Positions 1 to 10,319 are shown, counted from the stretch's first letter. The stretch is 64,000 bases of DNA from Catenovulum sp. 2E275 (GCF_025515275.1 NZ_JAOPFU010000013.1:28952-92951), one strand, 5' to 3'. Numbers and translations are program-made. The notes: a model not told the origin generated them from the sequence alone.

Positions 1-762
1 GATGCTTCTAAAAAGTATGGTAAAGATACCTTTTTAGTTATCAATAAATTAGGTTCAAAGTTTATTCCAAAAATGTTTGCGATGAAGCGCAGCGTTGATC
101 GCATTGCCGAGAAATTTTCATTTTTGCCTTCCAAATTTTCTGATCGGGTGATGCAATATTTAAGTTACTTGTGGCCAAACCATCTACCAAAAAGAATGGA
201 GGCTTATCGGGCGCAGTATGACCATCATTGGATTGTTGAAATGAGTGGTGAAGGTGTTGATGAAGCCAGAGCTTATTTCACCAAGTTTTTTAAAGAGCAT
301 GATGGTAATTATTTTGAGTGTACTAAAGATGAAGGTGAAAAAGCGATTTTACACCGCTTTGTCGCCGGTGGCGCAATAGGTCGGATGCATGCAATGCGCT
401 CGCATGAGTTGGGTGCTGTCATGACAATTGATGTGGCATTTCCGCGTAATGAAAAAGAATGGTTTGAGCGTTTACCAAAAGAGCTAGACGATCAAATTGC
501 AGTTAAGTTGTATTACGGTCACTTATTTTGTCACGTGATGCATCAAAACTATATTATGAAGAAGGGTGTTGATGCTAAAGCAGTTAAGCAGAAAATACTT
601 GAAACATTTGATGAGCGTGGAGCAGAGTACCCAGCAGAACATAATGTTGGTCACGAATATTTTGCCAAAGATGCACTTAAATCTTTCTACAAAAAGTTAG
701 ATCCTACTAACTCATTTAATCCAGGGATCGGCAAAACCAGTAAATGTAAGCACTGGCATTAA
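1..762 (+). CDS. dld: Quinone-dependent D-lactate dehydrogenase, 3' part
   Basis: The frame is open from the first base of the window, so the gene begins upstream and only about 253 C-terminal residues are present. Dld oxidises D-lactate to pyruvate at the inner face of the cytoplasmic membrane and passes electrons to quinone. The visible part corresponds to the membrane-binding and cap region of the FAD enzyme: a basic stretch around KRSVDRIAEKF, an HHWIVEMSGEG segment, a LYYGHLFCHVMHQNYI segment and the Cys/His-rich end NPGIGKTSKCKHWH. The FAD-binding N-terminal domain is outside the window. A 13-bp hairpin follows the stop codon. The family call rests on recognising the C-terminal region; the exact upstream start cannot be seen. 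Confidence 0.85.
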   Translation, partial: DASKKYGKDTFLVINKLGSKFIPKMFAMKRSVDRIAEKFSFLPSKFSDRVMQYLSYLWPNHLPKRMEAYRAQYDHHWIVEMSGEGVDEARAYFTKFFKEHDGNYFECTKDEGEKAILHRFVAGGAIGRMHAMRSHELGAVMTIDVAFPRNEKEWFERLPKELDDQIAVKLYYGHLFCHVMHQNYIMKKGVDAKAVKQKILETFDERGAEYPAEHNVGHEYFAKDALKSFYKKLDPTNSFNPGIGKTSKCKHWH

Positions 763-776
763 TCTATTACGCATTT

Positions 777-808
777 CTATTGCACTCTGGCCCATCAGAG
801 TGCAATAG
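777..808 (+). terminator. Hairpin terminator of dld
   Basis: A perfect 13-bp stem (CTATTGCACTCTG, 777-789, with its complement at 796-808) closes a 6-nt loop just after the dld stop. There is no U-tract after it. The sequence that follows is the end of the MITE-like element described next, which may have separated the hairpin from its original downstream sequence. Confidence 0.6.
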
Positions 809-963
809 AGCTAAATCAATATAAATAGCTTTTAGCCCAGCCTTTCAGGAGCCTCACAGACAGCCCACTTATGTGTTGTATCATTTTTAAATGCAATGAT
901 ACGCCTTGAATTGAGCTGTATGTGATGGCTCTGATACTCGTAATTTATATTGATTTAGCTCTA
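806..963. mobile_element. MITE-like nested inverted-repeat element
   Basis: The two ends are a perfect 21-bp inverted repeat (806-826 and 943-963). Read another way, they are 19-bp terminal repeats starting GAGCTAAATCAATATA, flanked on both sides by TA, the target duplication typical of IS630/mariner-type elements. Inside lie two more nested pairings: 849-864 with 915-931 (GAGCC, TCACA and CAGC blocks) and 878-885 with 895-902 (GTATCATT). The whole 158 nt would fold as one long imperfect hairpin and has no coding capacity. The MITE interpretation is an inference. The rest of this gap, 964-1106, shows only AT-rich promoter-like sequence. Confidence 0.55.
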
Positions 964-1106
964 CATATAAAATATCGTTTTGATAAATGACGACATTTTT
1001 ATTTATTCTGTTAAATTATCACTAAACTGCTGAATTAGTTTCAACTATCTTTCCACTTAATTTTTGTTTCGTCTGAATTAATTGTTTAACTGAGTTAAAG
1101 AGATAA

Positions 1107-2828
1107 ATGACCATTGAATTGATCTACAAGTTTATTTTTGCTGCCTCTTTATTAACCCTGTTATGTGTAATCGCCAGTGTGTTTACACGTAAAATTGGCG
1201 CTCCTCTTTTACTTATTTTTTTAATTCTGGGCATGCTGGCAGGGGAAGATGGTCCAGGTGGAATCAAGTTTAATGATTTTAATCTGGCGTTTTTATTTGG
1301 CAATTTAGCACTGGCGGTCATTATTTTTGATGGTGGATTAGGCACACGCAAAGATACATTCCGAGTGAGTTTAAAACCTGCGTTATCTTTAGCCACACTA
1401 GGAGTATTGGTCACGGCAGGTTTAACAGGCTATGCAGCACATTTAATTTTAGGTTTGCCGTGGCAGGAAGGCTTGTTAATTGGCGCCATTGTGGGGTCAA
1501 CCGATGCCGCAGCGGTATTTGGATTATTACGCAATGCCGGTTTAGAACTCAAAGAGCGCGCTGGAGCTACACTTGAGATAGAGTCTGGGTCAAACGATCC
1601 TATGGCGATTTTTTTAACCGTCACCCTTGTCCAAATTTTGCAATTAAATACCAGCGATGGGTTAGGCTGGACATTGTTTAGTGAGTTAGCCAGACAAATG
1701 GGATTAGGTTTAGCGATTGGCTTTACTGGCGGCTTTTTATTAACCCAATTGCTAAAACGCTTAACTTTATCAGCCTCTTTATTACCTATATTAGCGTTAA
1801 CGGGCGGACTCAGTTTATTTGGGTTAACCGCTTTATGGGATGGCAGCGGCTTTTTAGCCATTTTTATCGCAGGGGTGATGATAGGCAATACCTCTTTACC
1901 GCATAGCAATGATATTCACCGTTTTCACGACGGCATTGCATGGTTAAGCCAAATTGGTATGTTTTTAATGCTGGGGTTATTAATTACCCCAAGTAATATG
2001 CTGCCTATTATTATTCCGGCCATTAGTATTGCTTTTGTTTTAATTTTTATTGCTCGTCCGCTTGCGGTAGTTTTATCTTTATTACCTTTTCGTTTTCCGT
2101 GGCGAGAACAAGTTTTTTTAAGCTGGTGCGGTTTACGTGGGGCAGTACCTATTATTCTTGCTTTATTTCCGTCATTAGCCGGACTTGAGCATACTCAAAC
2201 ATATTTTGAATTAGTCTTTTTTGTGGTGCTTATCTCACTGGTATTACAAGGCTGGACAATTGCGCCCATGGCCAGATGGTTAAAATTAGAATTACCACCA
2301 ACCGCCAAGGAGCCGGAATATTTATATTTACCAATTAAAAGTGATGAAGATAAAGAGTTATTACTATATCAAGTCACTCAGGATTGCAGTGCGCTGGGCG
2401 TTTCTGCCAGTTTTATTCCATTAACCGAAGGCGCTCAGCTTGTCGGAATTATGCGAAGAGGCGTTTTAATTGATAACCCAACTGAGCAAATATTGGCTGA
2501 AAATGATCAAGTGATCTTTTTATCTGGTTCTAGCGCAAAAACGATACTCAACCGTACATTTGGATTAGTGACGGTATCACCATCTTTTGAGTCCAATTAC
2601 TTTTTTGGTGAATTTACTTTATTCCCGCAAACCAAACTGATTGATGTAGCTCAGGCTTATGGGGTTCAAATTGAAGATAAATACTTGGATATGACTCTGA
2701 ATGAGTTTATGACTGCTCAATTCCACGGCCGCCCAGTCATTGGTGACAATATTCAATTAGGCACAATTAAAATTATGGTAAAAGAAATGGAAGACGGCAA
2801 TATTAAATCTGTTGGTTTAAAGTTATAA
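1107..2828 (+). CDS. nhaP2: K+/H+ antiporter, CPA1 family (NhaP2/CvrA-like)
   Basis: The 573-residue inner-membrane protein exchanges K+ for H+ and protects against high cytoplasmic potassium or alkali. About twelve hydrophobic segments fill residues 1-395, with the FDGG motif (74-77), a GSTDAAAVF stretch and the SGSNDPMAIFL segment characteristic of this antiporter branch. Residues about 405-480 look like a TrkA-C domain, and the last 75 residues like the CorC/HlyC-associated domain. This three-part layout is the one known for NhaP2/CvrA. The start has AGAGAT a few bases upstream. It is a single gene, convergent with the diguanylate cyclase gene that follows. Confidence 0.88.
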   Translation: MTIELIYKFIFAASLLTLLCVIASVFTRKIGAPLLLIFLILGMLAGEDGPGGIKFNDFNLAFLFGNLALAVIIFDGGLGTRKDTFRVSLKPALSLATLGVLVTAGLTGYAAHLILGLPWQEGLLIGAIVGSTDAAAVFGLLRNAGLELKERAGATLEIESGSNDPMAIFLTVTLVQILQLNTSDGLGWTLFSELARQMGLGLAIGFTGGFLLTQLLKRLTLSASLLPILALTGGLSLFGLTALWDGSGFLAIFIAGVMIGNTSLPHSNDIHRFHDGIAWLSQIGMFLMLGLLITPSNMLPIIIPAISIAFVLIFIARPLAVVLSLLPFRFPWREQVFLSWCGLRGAVPIILALFPSLAGLEHTQTYFELVFFVVLISLVLQGWTIAPMARWLKLELPPTAKEPEYLYLPIKSDEDKELLLYQVTQDCSALGVSASFIPLTEGAQLVGIMRRGVLIDNPTEQILAENDQVIFLSGSSAKTILNRTFGLVTVSPSFESNYFFGEFTLFPQTKLIDVAQAYGVQIEDKYLDMTLNEFMTAQFHGRPVIGDNIQLGTIKIMVKEMEDGNIKSVGLKL

Positions 2829-2893
2829 ATATTAAGAGTATCAGGCAGCTAAACAACGTAACAATATGGAGTATCATTTTATTAGTTTAGATT

Positions 2894-4609
2894 TTATCCG
2901 ACAGGGGATAAGGCACTCTCCGAATATTTACAAATTTGATTACGCCCATTATTTTTAGCTTGATACAAAGCTTTGTCCGCTCGGCTTAAAGCATTTTCGA
3001 TCATCTTATCATTATTTTCTACTGCTGAAATACCCAAGCTTACGGTAAAGCTTAATATATCCCCAGATGCTAAAGCTAGCTGACTTTTTTCTACCTGATA
3101 ACGAATCTTTTCTGCTATTTGACTTGCTTGTCTTTGATCGCAGTCAGTTAACAATAATACAAATTCTTCTCCACCATACCGGGCGACTAGATCTTGTTTT
3201 CGAACACTTGATTTTAAAATATTCGCAAAATGAATGATGACTTTATCTCCAGTTTGATGTCCATAAGTATCATTAATGCGTTTGAAATTATCAATATCAA
3301 CTATGATGACTGAAACGGTTTGCTTATCTTGTCGACACTTTTGAACAAGTTGGCAGGCATTGTCATTAAAATATCTGCGATTGAACAATTGTGTCATTGA
3401 GTCAGTTGCAGCTTGATATTTTAACTCTTCTTGAGAGGCTTTTAATTTTTCCAGAAGTTTTATCCGATAAGATAAAATAAAAGCAAGCATTAAAGCCTCT
3501 AAAGCAATGCCGATTCCTACGCCATAGCAAGTAATATACATAAAATCAGCCAAACCTTTGTAATACAATACTGCCATTACATTAAAGCCAATAAATAGCG
3601 AGTGGCCGATTAAAAATAGTTTTGCTAAAGGGTTACCTTTACGCAAAATCGAAATACAGACTGACAAGGTTAATAACATCATCAAGGCTGCAATTGAGCT
3701 GGCAGGTTCAAGTGCGGCTTTTATATCGATTAAACCATAAATAAAATCAGCTACCAATATAATCATTAAACCCATTAAAACTTTATGTTCTGTTGGGTAT
3801 TTATGTTTACTTTCAAAAATTGAAATCATAAATAGAATTAAAAATATTGGCATTGTTATCAGTGTGATATGCAGTTTCATCACAGCATCACCATACAAAC
3901 CAAAAAAATTAGCCAATAACCCGTAAGATAATGCAATCCAAATCGTTCCAGAGATCAAATACAAGCTGTAAAGAATATTTTCTCTTTTGCGGGATGATAC
4001 ATATAACAAAAAGTTATAGAGCATTAAGGCAAATAAAATACCGACTAGTATGGCAATGTCATTTTGGTTACCAACTAAAGCACGCTTTGAAGATTCGGTA
4101 TCTAAAATAGATAAGGTAAACCATTGGTGAGAGTATGAAACCGTGTTTATATAAAAAGTATTTTGTGAACCAGCTTTGATTATAAAAGGGTAAATTGCAG
4201 TGCCACCGTACATGCTTTGGTAATCATTCGGGTTATCTAAATCAATTAATAATGAATTAATTAAAATCCCGTTATTTTCTTGGTAAAACTCTATTTTGTG
4301 GTTGTGATATGCATAAGGATGATGCAAATTCAAAGCTAAATTCTGCTGTGTTGTATTTTGGATAACTACTTTTGACCAAGTTGTTTTGGCTTTTGTACCT
4401 AAAGCTAGTTTATTAGTTGATGGTGTAAAAGTTTGTTGTTTAATGGACTCAAAGGGCATTCTGCCCGTTTGATCAATGTAGTAACTCATTGAAAAATCAG
4501 TAAGGCTAATTTTATCGGAGGTTAATTCAATATCTGGTTTAGCAATAGCATCCCATCTAAAGCAGAACAAAATAATTAATATTGAAAATAAACGAGTAAC
4601 TATATACAC
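2894..4609 (-). CDS. 7TMR-DISM receptor diguanylate cyclase
   Basis: The 571-residue protein should make c-di-GMP in response to an extracytoplasmic ligand. It has a signal peptide (about 1-23), a periplasmic 7TMR-DISMED2-like beta domain (about 40-170), seven hydrophobic segments (about 185-385), a short coiled linker (388-405) and a GGDEF domain (about 405-560). The active site is GGEEF at 479-483. The RxxD product-inhibition site (R470-D473) lies five residues before it, so both catalysis and feedback are expected. Its ligand is unknown; members of this receptor class often sense carbohydrates or other small molecules. It stands alone, divergent from clpB. Confidence 0.9.
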   Translation of the reverse strand: MYIVTRLFSILIILFCFRWDAIAKPDIELTSDKISLTDFSMSYYIDQTGRMPFESIKQQTFTPSTNKLALGTKAKTTWSKVVIQNTTQQNLALNLHHPYAYHNHKIEFYQENNGILINSLLIDLDNPNDYQSMYGGTAIYPFIIKAGSQNTFYINTVSYSHQWFTLSILDTESSKRALVGNQNDIAILVGILFALMLYNFLLYVSSRKRENILYSLYLISGTIWIALSYGLLANFFGLYGDAVMKLHITLITMPIFLILFMISIFESKHKYPTEHKVLMGLMIILVADFIYGLIDIKAALEPASSIAALMMLLTLSVCISILRKGNPLAKLFLIGHSLFIGFNVMAVLYYKGLADFMYITCYGVGIGIALEALMLAFILSYRIKLLEKLKASQEELKYQAATDSMTQLFNRRYFNDNACQLVQKCRQDKQTVSVIIVDIDNFKRINDTYGHQTGDKVIIHFANILKSSVRKQDLVARYGGEEFVLLLTDCDQRQASQIAEKIRYQVEKSQLALASGDILSFTVSLGISAVENNDKMIENALSRADKALYQAKNNGRNQICKYSESALSPVG

Positions 4610-4757
4610 AATTAATATCTCAGGTGTTGATAGCTAAACTGAGCTATCCTTAGCGAATCTTAAATATAAAGCCCCTTATAGTAGTCGAATTTAATTATAA
4701 CATCTAAAAATAAATTGATTTAAGTCAAATAATTTAGATTTAGAGGTAAGTTTAGCG

Positions 4758-4785
4758 CTTGATATTTTTTGATTTAATACCATTT
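4758..4785 (+). promoter_or_regulatory. Candidate sigma-32 (heat-shock) promoter of clpB
   Basis: CTTGATA (4758-4764) is followed after 13 bp by TACCATTT (4778-4785). The sigma-32 consensus is CTTGAAA, 13-14 bp, CCCCATnT. The -35 differs at one base, and the -10 keeps the CCAT core. It lies 65 bp before the clpB start, where such a promoter is expected. Confidence 0.55.
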
Positions 4786-4850
4786 ATTAACTAACTGATA
4801 GAATCAACTTAGGTTTAGCTGATTAGGTTATTTGATAAGGTATTAAGATC

Positions 4851-7427
4851 ATGAGATTAGACAGATTAACCAGCCAATTTCAATTAGCAATTTCTGATGC
4901 TCAGTCGCTCGCATTAGGTCGCGACCACCAATATATTGAACCAACTCATTTAATGTATGCCCTGATTAATCAGGATTCAGGTACGGTTCGTAGTTTGTTA
5001 AATCAAGCCGGTTGTACAATCGCTTCGCTGCGCTCTCAATTATCTGAAGCTTTAGATAAATATCCGAAAGTTGAAGGCGTTGGTGGTGATGTACAGCTGT
5101 CTCGCACTATGGTTAGTTTATTAAATTTATCTGATAAGTTAGCGCAAAAACGAAAAGATAAATATATCTCATCTGAACTCTTTGTTTTAGCTGCACTTGA
5201 GCAACAAGGCGAACTTGGCAAAATGCTTGAAAAGCTTGGGCTAAACCGAGCTAAATTAGAAGCCGCGATTGAGCAGGTACGTGGTGGTCAAAATGTGGAT
5301 GACCCTAACGCCGAAGAAAAACGTCAAGCACTTGAAAAATATACTCAGGATTTAACAGCAAAAGCTGAACAAGGCAAACTTGATCCTGTAATTGGGCGAG
5401 ATGATGAAATTCGTCGCACCGTGCAGGTTTTACAGCGCCGGACTAAAAATAATCCGGTATTAATTGGTGAACCAGGGGTTGGTAAAACCGCGATTGTTGA
5501 AGGGTTAGCTCAGCGAATTATTAACGGTGAAGTACCAGAAGGATTAAAAAACAAACGCGTACTTTCACTTGATATGGGCTCACTGATTGCGGGTGCTAAA
5601 TATCGGGGTGAATTTGAAGAGCGTTTAAAAGCTGTTTTAAATGAATTGGCCAAAGAAGAAGGTCAGGTCATTTTATTTATTGATGAATTGCATACTATGG
5701 TTGGCGCTGGTAAAGGGGATGGCGCAATGGATGCGGGGAATATGCTAAAACCTGCATTAGCACGTGGGGAACTGCATTGTGTTGGCGCAACTACTTTAGA
5801 TGAGTATCGTCAGTTTATTGAAAAAGATGCAGCGCTTGAACGCCGTTTTCAAAAAGTATTAGTTGATCAACCCAGTGTTGAAGACACCATTGCGATTTTA
5901 CGTGGCTTAAAAGAACGTTATGAGCTGCATCATTCAGTTGAAATTACTGATCCTGCAATTGTGGCGGCGGCTTCTTTATCACACAGGTATATTGCAGATC
6001 GTCAATTACCGGATAAAGCCATTGATTTAATTGATGAAGCTGCCTCTAGCATTCGGATGCAAATTGACTCTAAACCAGAGGAACTGGACAGATTAGAGCG
6101 GCGCAGTATTCAGTTAAAATTGGAACAGCAAGCACTGCAAAAAGAGCGTGATGATGCCAGTAAAAAACGATTAGCAACACTGGAAGAAGAGCTTGAAACC
6201 ATTACTCGTAAATACAGTGATTTAGAAGAAATCTGGAATGCTGAAAAAGCAGCATTACAGGGCACACAAAATATTAAAGCGGAATTAGAGCAAGCTAGAT
6301 TAGATATGGATATTGCTAAACGCGCTGGGGATTTAAGCCGAATGTCGGAACTGCAATACGGTAAAATTCCGGCTTTGGAGCGTCAATTAGATTTAGCCGT
6401 GCAAGCTGAAATGCAGGATATGAGTTTGCTCAAACACAGAGTCACAGACGAAGAGATAGCCGAAGTTTTATCACGCTGGACAGGAATCCCTGTTTCCAAA
6501 ATGCTTGAAGGGGAACGTGAAAAACTGCTAAAAATGGAAGAGGGCATTCATCAGCGGGTGGTTGGCCAAAACGAAGCGGTTAAAGCGGTTGCCGATGCCA
6601 TTCGCCGTTCTCGTGCAGGGTTATCTGATCCAAATAAACCGATTGGCTCGTTTTTATTTTTAGGCCCAACTGGGGTTGGTAAAACCGAGCTATGTAAGTC
6701 GCTTGCTAACTTTTTATTTGATTCAGACAGCGCTATGGTGCGTATTGATATGTCGGAATTTATGGAAAAACATTCAGTATCACGGTTATTAGGTGCACCT
6801 CCCGGTTATGTTGGTTATGAAGAAGGCGGGTACTTAACTGAAGCGGTTCGCCGTAAACCTTATTCAGTTATTTTGTTAGATGAAGTTGAAAAAGCGCATC
6901 CTGATGTTTTTAATATTTTATTGCAATTATTGGATGATGGCCGTTTAACGGATGGACAAGGCAGAACTGTTGATTTTAAAAACACGGTTGTCATTATGAC
7001 CTCTAACTTAGGATCGGATGTGATTCAGGAACTAACTCAGGCTGGTCATGCTGATCAGGTGAAATCTGCTGTGCTTGAAGTTGTTGCCCAGCATTTCCGG
7101 CCAGAATTTATTAACCGGATTGACGAAACTGTGGTATTTCATCCGCTGGCGCAAGACCATATTCAGCGAATTGCTTCTATCCAGTTACAACAATTGGCAA
7201 ATCGTTTGGCCGAACGGGGATATGGCTTTGAAGTCTCCGACAATGCGTTGGCTAAATTAGCTCAAGCAGGGTTTGATCCGGTTTTTGGGGCGCGTCCGCT
7301 TAAACGTGCAATTCAGCAAGAAGTTGAAAATCCGTTAGCGCAGTCGATTTTAGCTGGCGAGCTTCCAACCGAAAAAACCATTGTTGTTGATGAAAAAGAT
7401 GATAAATTAGTATTTAAAACTAAATAA
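4851..7427 (+). CDS. clpB: ATP-dependent disaggregase ClpB
   Basis: ClpB is a hexameric AAA+ chaperone that extracts polypeptides from aggregates together with DnaK. At 858 residues it is full length (E. coli 857). Order of parts: Clp-N repeat domain (1-145), NBD1 with Walker A GEPGVGKT near 206 and Walker [10 protein letters not shown], the coiled-coil middle domain (about 410-520) that contacts DnaK, NBD2 with GPTGVGKT near 605, and the C-terminal D2-small domain. The gene is monocistronic, with a candidate sigma-32 promoter upstream and a strong terminator downstream. In E. coli clpB lies next to the bamD/rluD/yfiH block; here it is about 30 kb from it. Confidence 0.98.
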   Translation: MRLDRLTSQFQLAISDAQSLALGRDHQYIEPTHLMYALINQDSGTVRSLLNQAGCTIASLRSQLSEALDKYPKVEGVGGDVQLSRTMVSLLNLSDKLAQKRKDKYISSELFVLAALEQQGELGKMLEKLGLNRAKLEAAIEQVRGGQNVDDPNAEEKRQALEKYTQDLTAKAEQGKLDPVIGRDDEIRRTVQVLQRRTKNNPVLIGEPGVGKTAIVEGLAQRIINGEVPEGLKNKRVLSLDMGSLIAGAKYRGEFEERLKAVLNELAKEEGQVILFIDELHTMVGAGKGDGAMDAGNMLKPALARGELHCVGATTLDEYRQFIEKDAALERRFQKVLVDQPSVEDTIAILRGLKERYELHHSVEITDPAIVAAASLSHRYIADRQLPDKAIDLIDEAASSIRMQIDSKPEELDRLERRSIQLKLEQQALQKERDDASKKRLATLEEELETITRKYSDLEEIWNAEKAALQGTQNIKAELEQARLDMDIAKRAGDLSRMSELQYGKIPALERQLDLAVQAEMQDMSLLKHRVTDEEIAEVLSRWTGIPVSKMLEGEREKLLKMEEGIHQRVVGQNEAVKAVADAIRRSRAGLSDPNKPIGSFLFLGPTGVGKTELCKSLANFLFDSDSAMVRIDMSEFMEKHSVSRLLGAPPGYVGYEEGGYLTEAVRRKPYSVILLDEVEKAHPDVFNILLQLLDDGRLTDGQGRTVDFKNTVVIMTSNLGSDVIQELTQAGHADQVKSAVLEVVAQHFRPEFINRIDETVVFHPLAQDHIQRIASIQLQQLANRLAERGYGFEVSDNALAKLAQAGFDPVFGARPLKRAIQQEVENPLAQSILAGELPTEKTIVVDEKDDKLVFKTK

Positions 7428-7458
7428 GTTAGAGTACAATTCTAACCACTCAAATGAT

Positions 7459-7492
7459 AAGGTTTCTTTTGGTGACAAAAGAAACCTTTATT
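7459..7492 (+). terminator. Intrinsic terminator of clpB
   Basis: A perfect 13-bp stem (AAGGTTTCTTTTG at 7459-7471 with 7476-7488) with a GTGA loop is followed by TATTTTT, 31 bp after the clpB stop. Confidence 0.85.
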
Positions 7493-7514
7493 TTTAAGGA
7501 ATTTCCGTAGTTTT

Positions 7515-8267
7515 ATGACAGATTCAAACGAGACTCAAAAACACCCGAGTAAAGGGATATATTTATTACCCAATATTTTGACGACAGCGGGTTTATTTTC
7601 AGGTTTTTATGCCATTATCGCCTCTATGAACAATCATTTTGAAAGCGCGGCAGTGGCTATTTTTATTGCAATGATTTTTGATGCGCTGGATGGTCGGGTA
7701 GCTCGTATGACCAACACCCAAAGTGCTTTTGGCGCAGAATATGACAGCATGGCAGATATGGTCTCGTTTGGTATTGCACCTGCACTGGTTGCTTATAACT
7801 GGGCACTGGGTGATTTAGGTAAAATTGGTTGGTTAGCCGCGTTTATTTATGCTGCTGCTGCTGCTTTACGTTTAGCCCGATTTAATACAACTGTTGGCAC
7901 AGCCGATAAACGCTATTTTACCGGTTTAGCCAGCCCAGCCGCTGCTGCTATTGTAAGTGGTATGGTGTGGTTAGGCGCAGATTATGAATTTAATCCAGAT
8001 ACTTTTGGGGTATTTGCCATGATTATTACTGCATTAAGTGGTTTATTAATGGTGAGTAATTTCAGATATAGCTCGTTTAAAGAAATTAAATGGAAAGAGC
8101 GAGTGCCATTTATTGCTATTTTATTAATGGTGTTGGTATTTGTGATTGTTGCGTTTGAGCCTGCATTAGTTTTATTCAGTATTTTTTCTTTGTATGCTTT
8201 ATCCGGCCCAATTTTAACGTATCGCGGTGTTAAAGAAATTAAAGCCAAAAATTCAGACTCTGAATAA
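7515..8267 (+). CDS. pssA: CDP-diacylglycerol-serine O-phosphatidyltransferase
   Basis: This integral membrane enzyme transfers a phosphatidyl group from CDP-diacylglycerol to serine, the committed step to phosphatidylserine and then phosphatidylethanolamine. The 250-residue protein carries the CDP-alcohol phosphatidyltransferase signature DG-x2-AR-x8-G-x3-D-x3-D (DALDGRVARM, then GAEYDSMAD) near residues 56-80, followed by several hydrophobic helices. This is the multi-helix (type II) enzyme of Bacillus and many other bacteria, not the phospholipase-D-like PssA of E. coli. It is a single gene between two terminators. Confidence 0.9.
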   Translation: MTDSNETQKHPSKGIYLLPNILTTAGLFSGFYAIIASMNNHFESAAVAIFIAMIFDALDGRVARMTNTQSAFGAEYDSMADMVSFGIAPALVAYNWALGDLGKIGWLAAFIYAAAAALRLARFNTTVGTADKRYFTGLASPAAAAIVSGMVWLGADYEFNPDTFGVFAMIITALSGLLMVSNFRYSSFKEIKWKERVPFIAILLMVLVFVIVAFEPALVLFSIFSLYALSGPILTYRGVKEIKAKNSDSE

Positions 8268-8278
8268 CAAAAACGTCT

Positions 8279-8310
8279 AATTAGTTTCGCTTTAAATTAG
8301 TTTCGCTTTA
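8279..8310. repeat. 16-bp tandem duplication
   Basis: AATTAGTTTCGCTTTA occurs twice head to tail (8279-8294 and 8295-8310), directly before the pssA terminator stem. It looks like a simple slippage duplication. Confidence 0.8.
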
Positions 8311-8345
8311 AACGGCCAGTCAAGATAATTGACTGGCCGTTTTTG
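8311..8345 (+). terminator. Intrinsic terminator of pssA
   Basis: A perfect 13-bp stem, AACGGCCAGTCAA (8311-8323) with 8329-8341, encloses a GATAA loop. The stem runs into a TTTTTG tract. Confidence 0.88.
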
Positions 8346-8441
8346 TTTGTGTTGATGGGCAAAGGTTGAGTATTTGTTAATAACATGCATAATCGACCTG
8401 TTGCACTCAAAACTTAGCATTTGCAAAGGAAATTAAATCAA

Positions 8442-9254
8442 ATGAAATCAAAAAAAATAATCGTGGCAGGTACAGCACTGGCTTCAGTTTTTATGTTTGC
8501 TGGCTGCAATTCACAAAACAATAATACGTCTAACGAAACACAGGCAAATCAAACTCAAACCAGCGAATGGATTAGTTTATTTAATGGTAAAGATTTAACG
8601 GGCTGGAAAATTAAATTTAAAGGCCATCCGCTAGGTGAAAATTATTTAGATACTTTTGGTGTTAAAGACGGGAAATTAACGGTTTCTTACGATAATTACA
8701 GCCAATTTGATAATAAATTTGGTCATATTTTTTATGACCATGCTTTCTCTAATTACATTATTAAACTTGAATACCGTTTTATTGGTGAGCAGGTTTATGG
8801 TGGCGCGGCTTGGGCTTTTCGTAATAATGGCATTATGTTGCATAGTCAGGCACCCGAAACTATGGCGCTTGAACAGGACTTTCCGCGTTCAATCGAGGTT
8901 CAGCTATTAGGCGCTTATGATGACCAAAAACCAAGAACCACTGCCAATATTTGTACCCCATCCACCAATGTTGTTATCAATAAAAAATTGGTTACCGATC
9001 ACTGTATTAACTCAACGGGTAAAGCCTTGCCGTTAAACGAGTGGGTGCAAGCCGAAATTGAAGTACATGGCAGTGAAAAAATTATTCACCGAATTAACGG
9101 AGAAGTGGTATTTGAATATGAGCAGCCACAATTTGAACCTAATAGCAGTGAAGCAAAAGGGTTAGATAATTTATTAATCAATAAAGGGTATATTTCACTA
9201 CAGGCTGAATCTCATCCTACTGAATTTAGAAATATCATGTTAAAACAACTCTAA
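8442..9254 (+). CDS. DUF1080 (3-keto-disaccharide hydrolase) lipoprotein
   Basis: The 270-residue protein is probably a periplasm-facing lipoprotein. Its signal peptide ends in a lipobox (MFAGC, with Cys near residue 22) and is followed by an Asn/Gln/Thr-rich linker. Residues about 43-270 match the DUF1080 fold, a concanavalin-like beta-sandwich: WISLFNGKDLTGWKIK at its start, Gly/aromatic-rich strands in the middle and GYISLQAESHPTEFRNI at the end. Some DUF1080 members hydrolyse 3-keto-glycosides, but the substrate here is unknown. The ATG at 8442 is preferred over an in-frame TTG at 8421, because AAGGA at 8426-8430 is then well spaced and the signal peptide starts MKSKK. Confidence 0.82.
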   Translation: MKSKKIIVAGTALASVFMFAGCNSQNNNTSNETQANQTQTSEWISLFNGKDLTGWKIKFKGHPLGENYLDTFGVKDGKLTVSYDNYSQFDNKFGHIFYDHAFSNYIIKLEYRFIGEQVYGGAAWAFRNNGIMLHSQAPETMALEQDFPRSIEVQLLGAYDDQKPRTTANICTPSTNVVINKKLVTDHCINSTGKALPLNEWVQAEIEVHGSEKIIHRINGEVVFEYEQPQFEPNSSEAKGLDNLLINKGYISLQAESHPTEFRNIMLKQL

Positions 9255-9328
9255 AGCAGCTGGCGGATGGCTCGCATTTACAAGTGACTTGAGTATAATA
9301 CCGCGACTTTTATTACAATGGTTTTAAT

Positions 9329-10126
9329 ATGAAATTTGCATTAGGTATTGAATATGACGGGGCTTTGTATTCGGGCTGGCAGCGCCAGCAGAATGTGCCA
9401 AGTGTTCAGCAAGCGCTAGAAGAAGCTTTATCACGAGTTTTTAATAGCCCAATTGTTGTCACTTGTGCTGGCAGAACCGATTCCGGTGTTCATGCAACTT
9501 CGCAAGTGGTTCATTTTGAAACGGATATTACGCGGGAAATGCGTGCTTTAACTTTAGGGGTTAATGCAAATTTGCCCGCAGATATTGCAGTTAAATGGGC
9601 CAAACAGGTAGATCAAGCTTTTGATGCCCGTTTTTCAGCAACCGCCCGCCGATACCGCTACATTATATACAATCATGCATTAAGACCTGCTATTTTACCT
9701 CAAGGCATTACCCATTATTATCATGCATTAGATGCTCAAAAAATGCATCAGGCAGCGCAGGCTTTGGTTGGCGAGCAAGATTTTACCTCATTTAGAGCGT
9801 CTCATTGCCAATCAAATACACCTTATCGTAATTTACATCAAATTAGTGTTAACCGAGTTGGCCATTATGTGGTGATTGATGTCACTGCAAATGCCTTTTT
9901 ACATCACATGGTACGCAATATTACCGGCTCATTAATTGAGATAGGCAAAGGTGAACAGCCAGTTACTTGGATTCAAACATTATTGGATGCAAAAGACAGA
10001 ACTTTAGCTGCTCCAACGGCGAAACCAAATGGGCTTTATTTGGTGAGAGTATTTTATCCTGAGCAGTGGGGCATTCCACTAGAACCGATGGGACCAGTTT
10101 TTTTACCTGAATCTTTAACGGTTTAA
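9329..10126 (+). CDS. truA: tRNA pseudouridine(38-40) synthase
   Basis: TruA isomerises uridines 38-40 in the anticodon stem-loop of many tRNAs. The 265-residue protein has the catalytic aspartate in GRTDSGVHA (D51), the [15 protein letters not shown] start and the family segments FHHMVR-like ([13 protein letters not shown]). Length is normal. It lies upstream of accD, as in E. coli and many relatives, with a gap of 193 bp that suggests a separate accD promoter. Confidence 0.97.
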   Translation: MKFALGIEYDGALYSGWQRQQNVPSVQQALEEALSRVFNSPIVVTCAGRTDSGVHATSQVVHFETDITREMRALTLGVNANLPADIAVKWAKQVDQAFDARFSATARRYRYIIYNHALRPAILPQGITHYYHALDAQKMHQAAQALVGEQDFTSFRASHCQSNTPYRNLHQISVNRVGHYVVIDVTANAFLHHMVRNITGSLIEIGKGEQPVTWIQTLLDAKDRTLAAPTAKPNGLYLVRVFYPEQWGIPLEPMGPVFLPESLTV

Positions 10127-10319
10127 ATACTAACTTACTGGTCTGATGAGTTATTTTTTAATAATCATAATTTATAAAAACCAGCTAAAACTTATCTGTG
10201 ATGATGCAGGTTTTAGTTAAAATATGTTTCAGTTTATGATTTAATGTGCGCCATTAAGGGTTTATCGATTTTTTGTATAAACAAATTTTTCTATTTCAAA
10301 TAGTATCCCGAGATTATCA

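Noticed and set aside
1430..1909. Reverse-strand frame of 159 codons inside the K+/H+ antiporter
   Set aside because: It is the Lys/Pro/Asn-rich shadow of a membrane-protein gene, without ribosome site or known motif.
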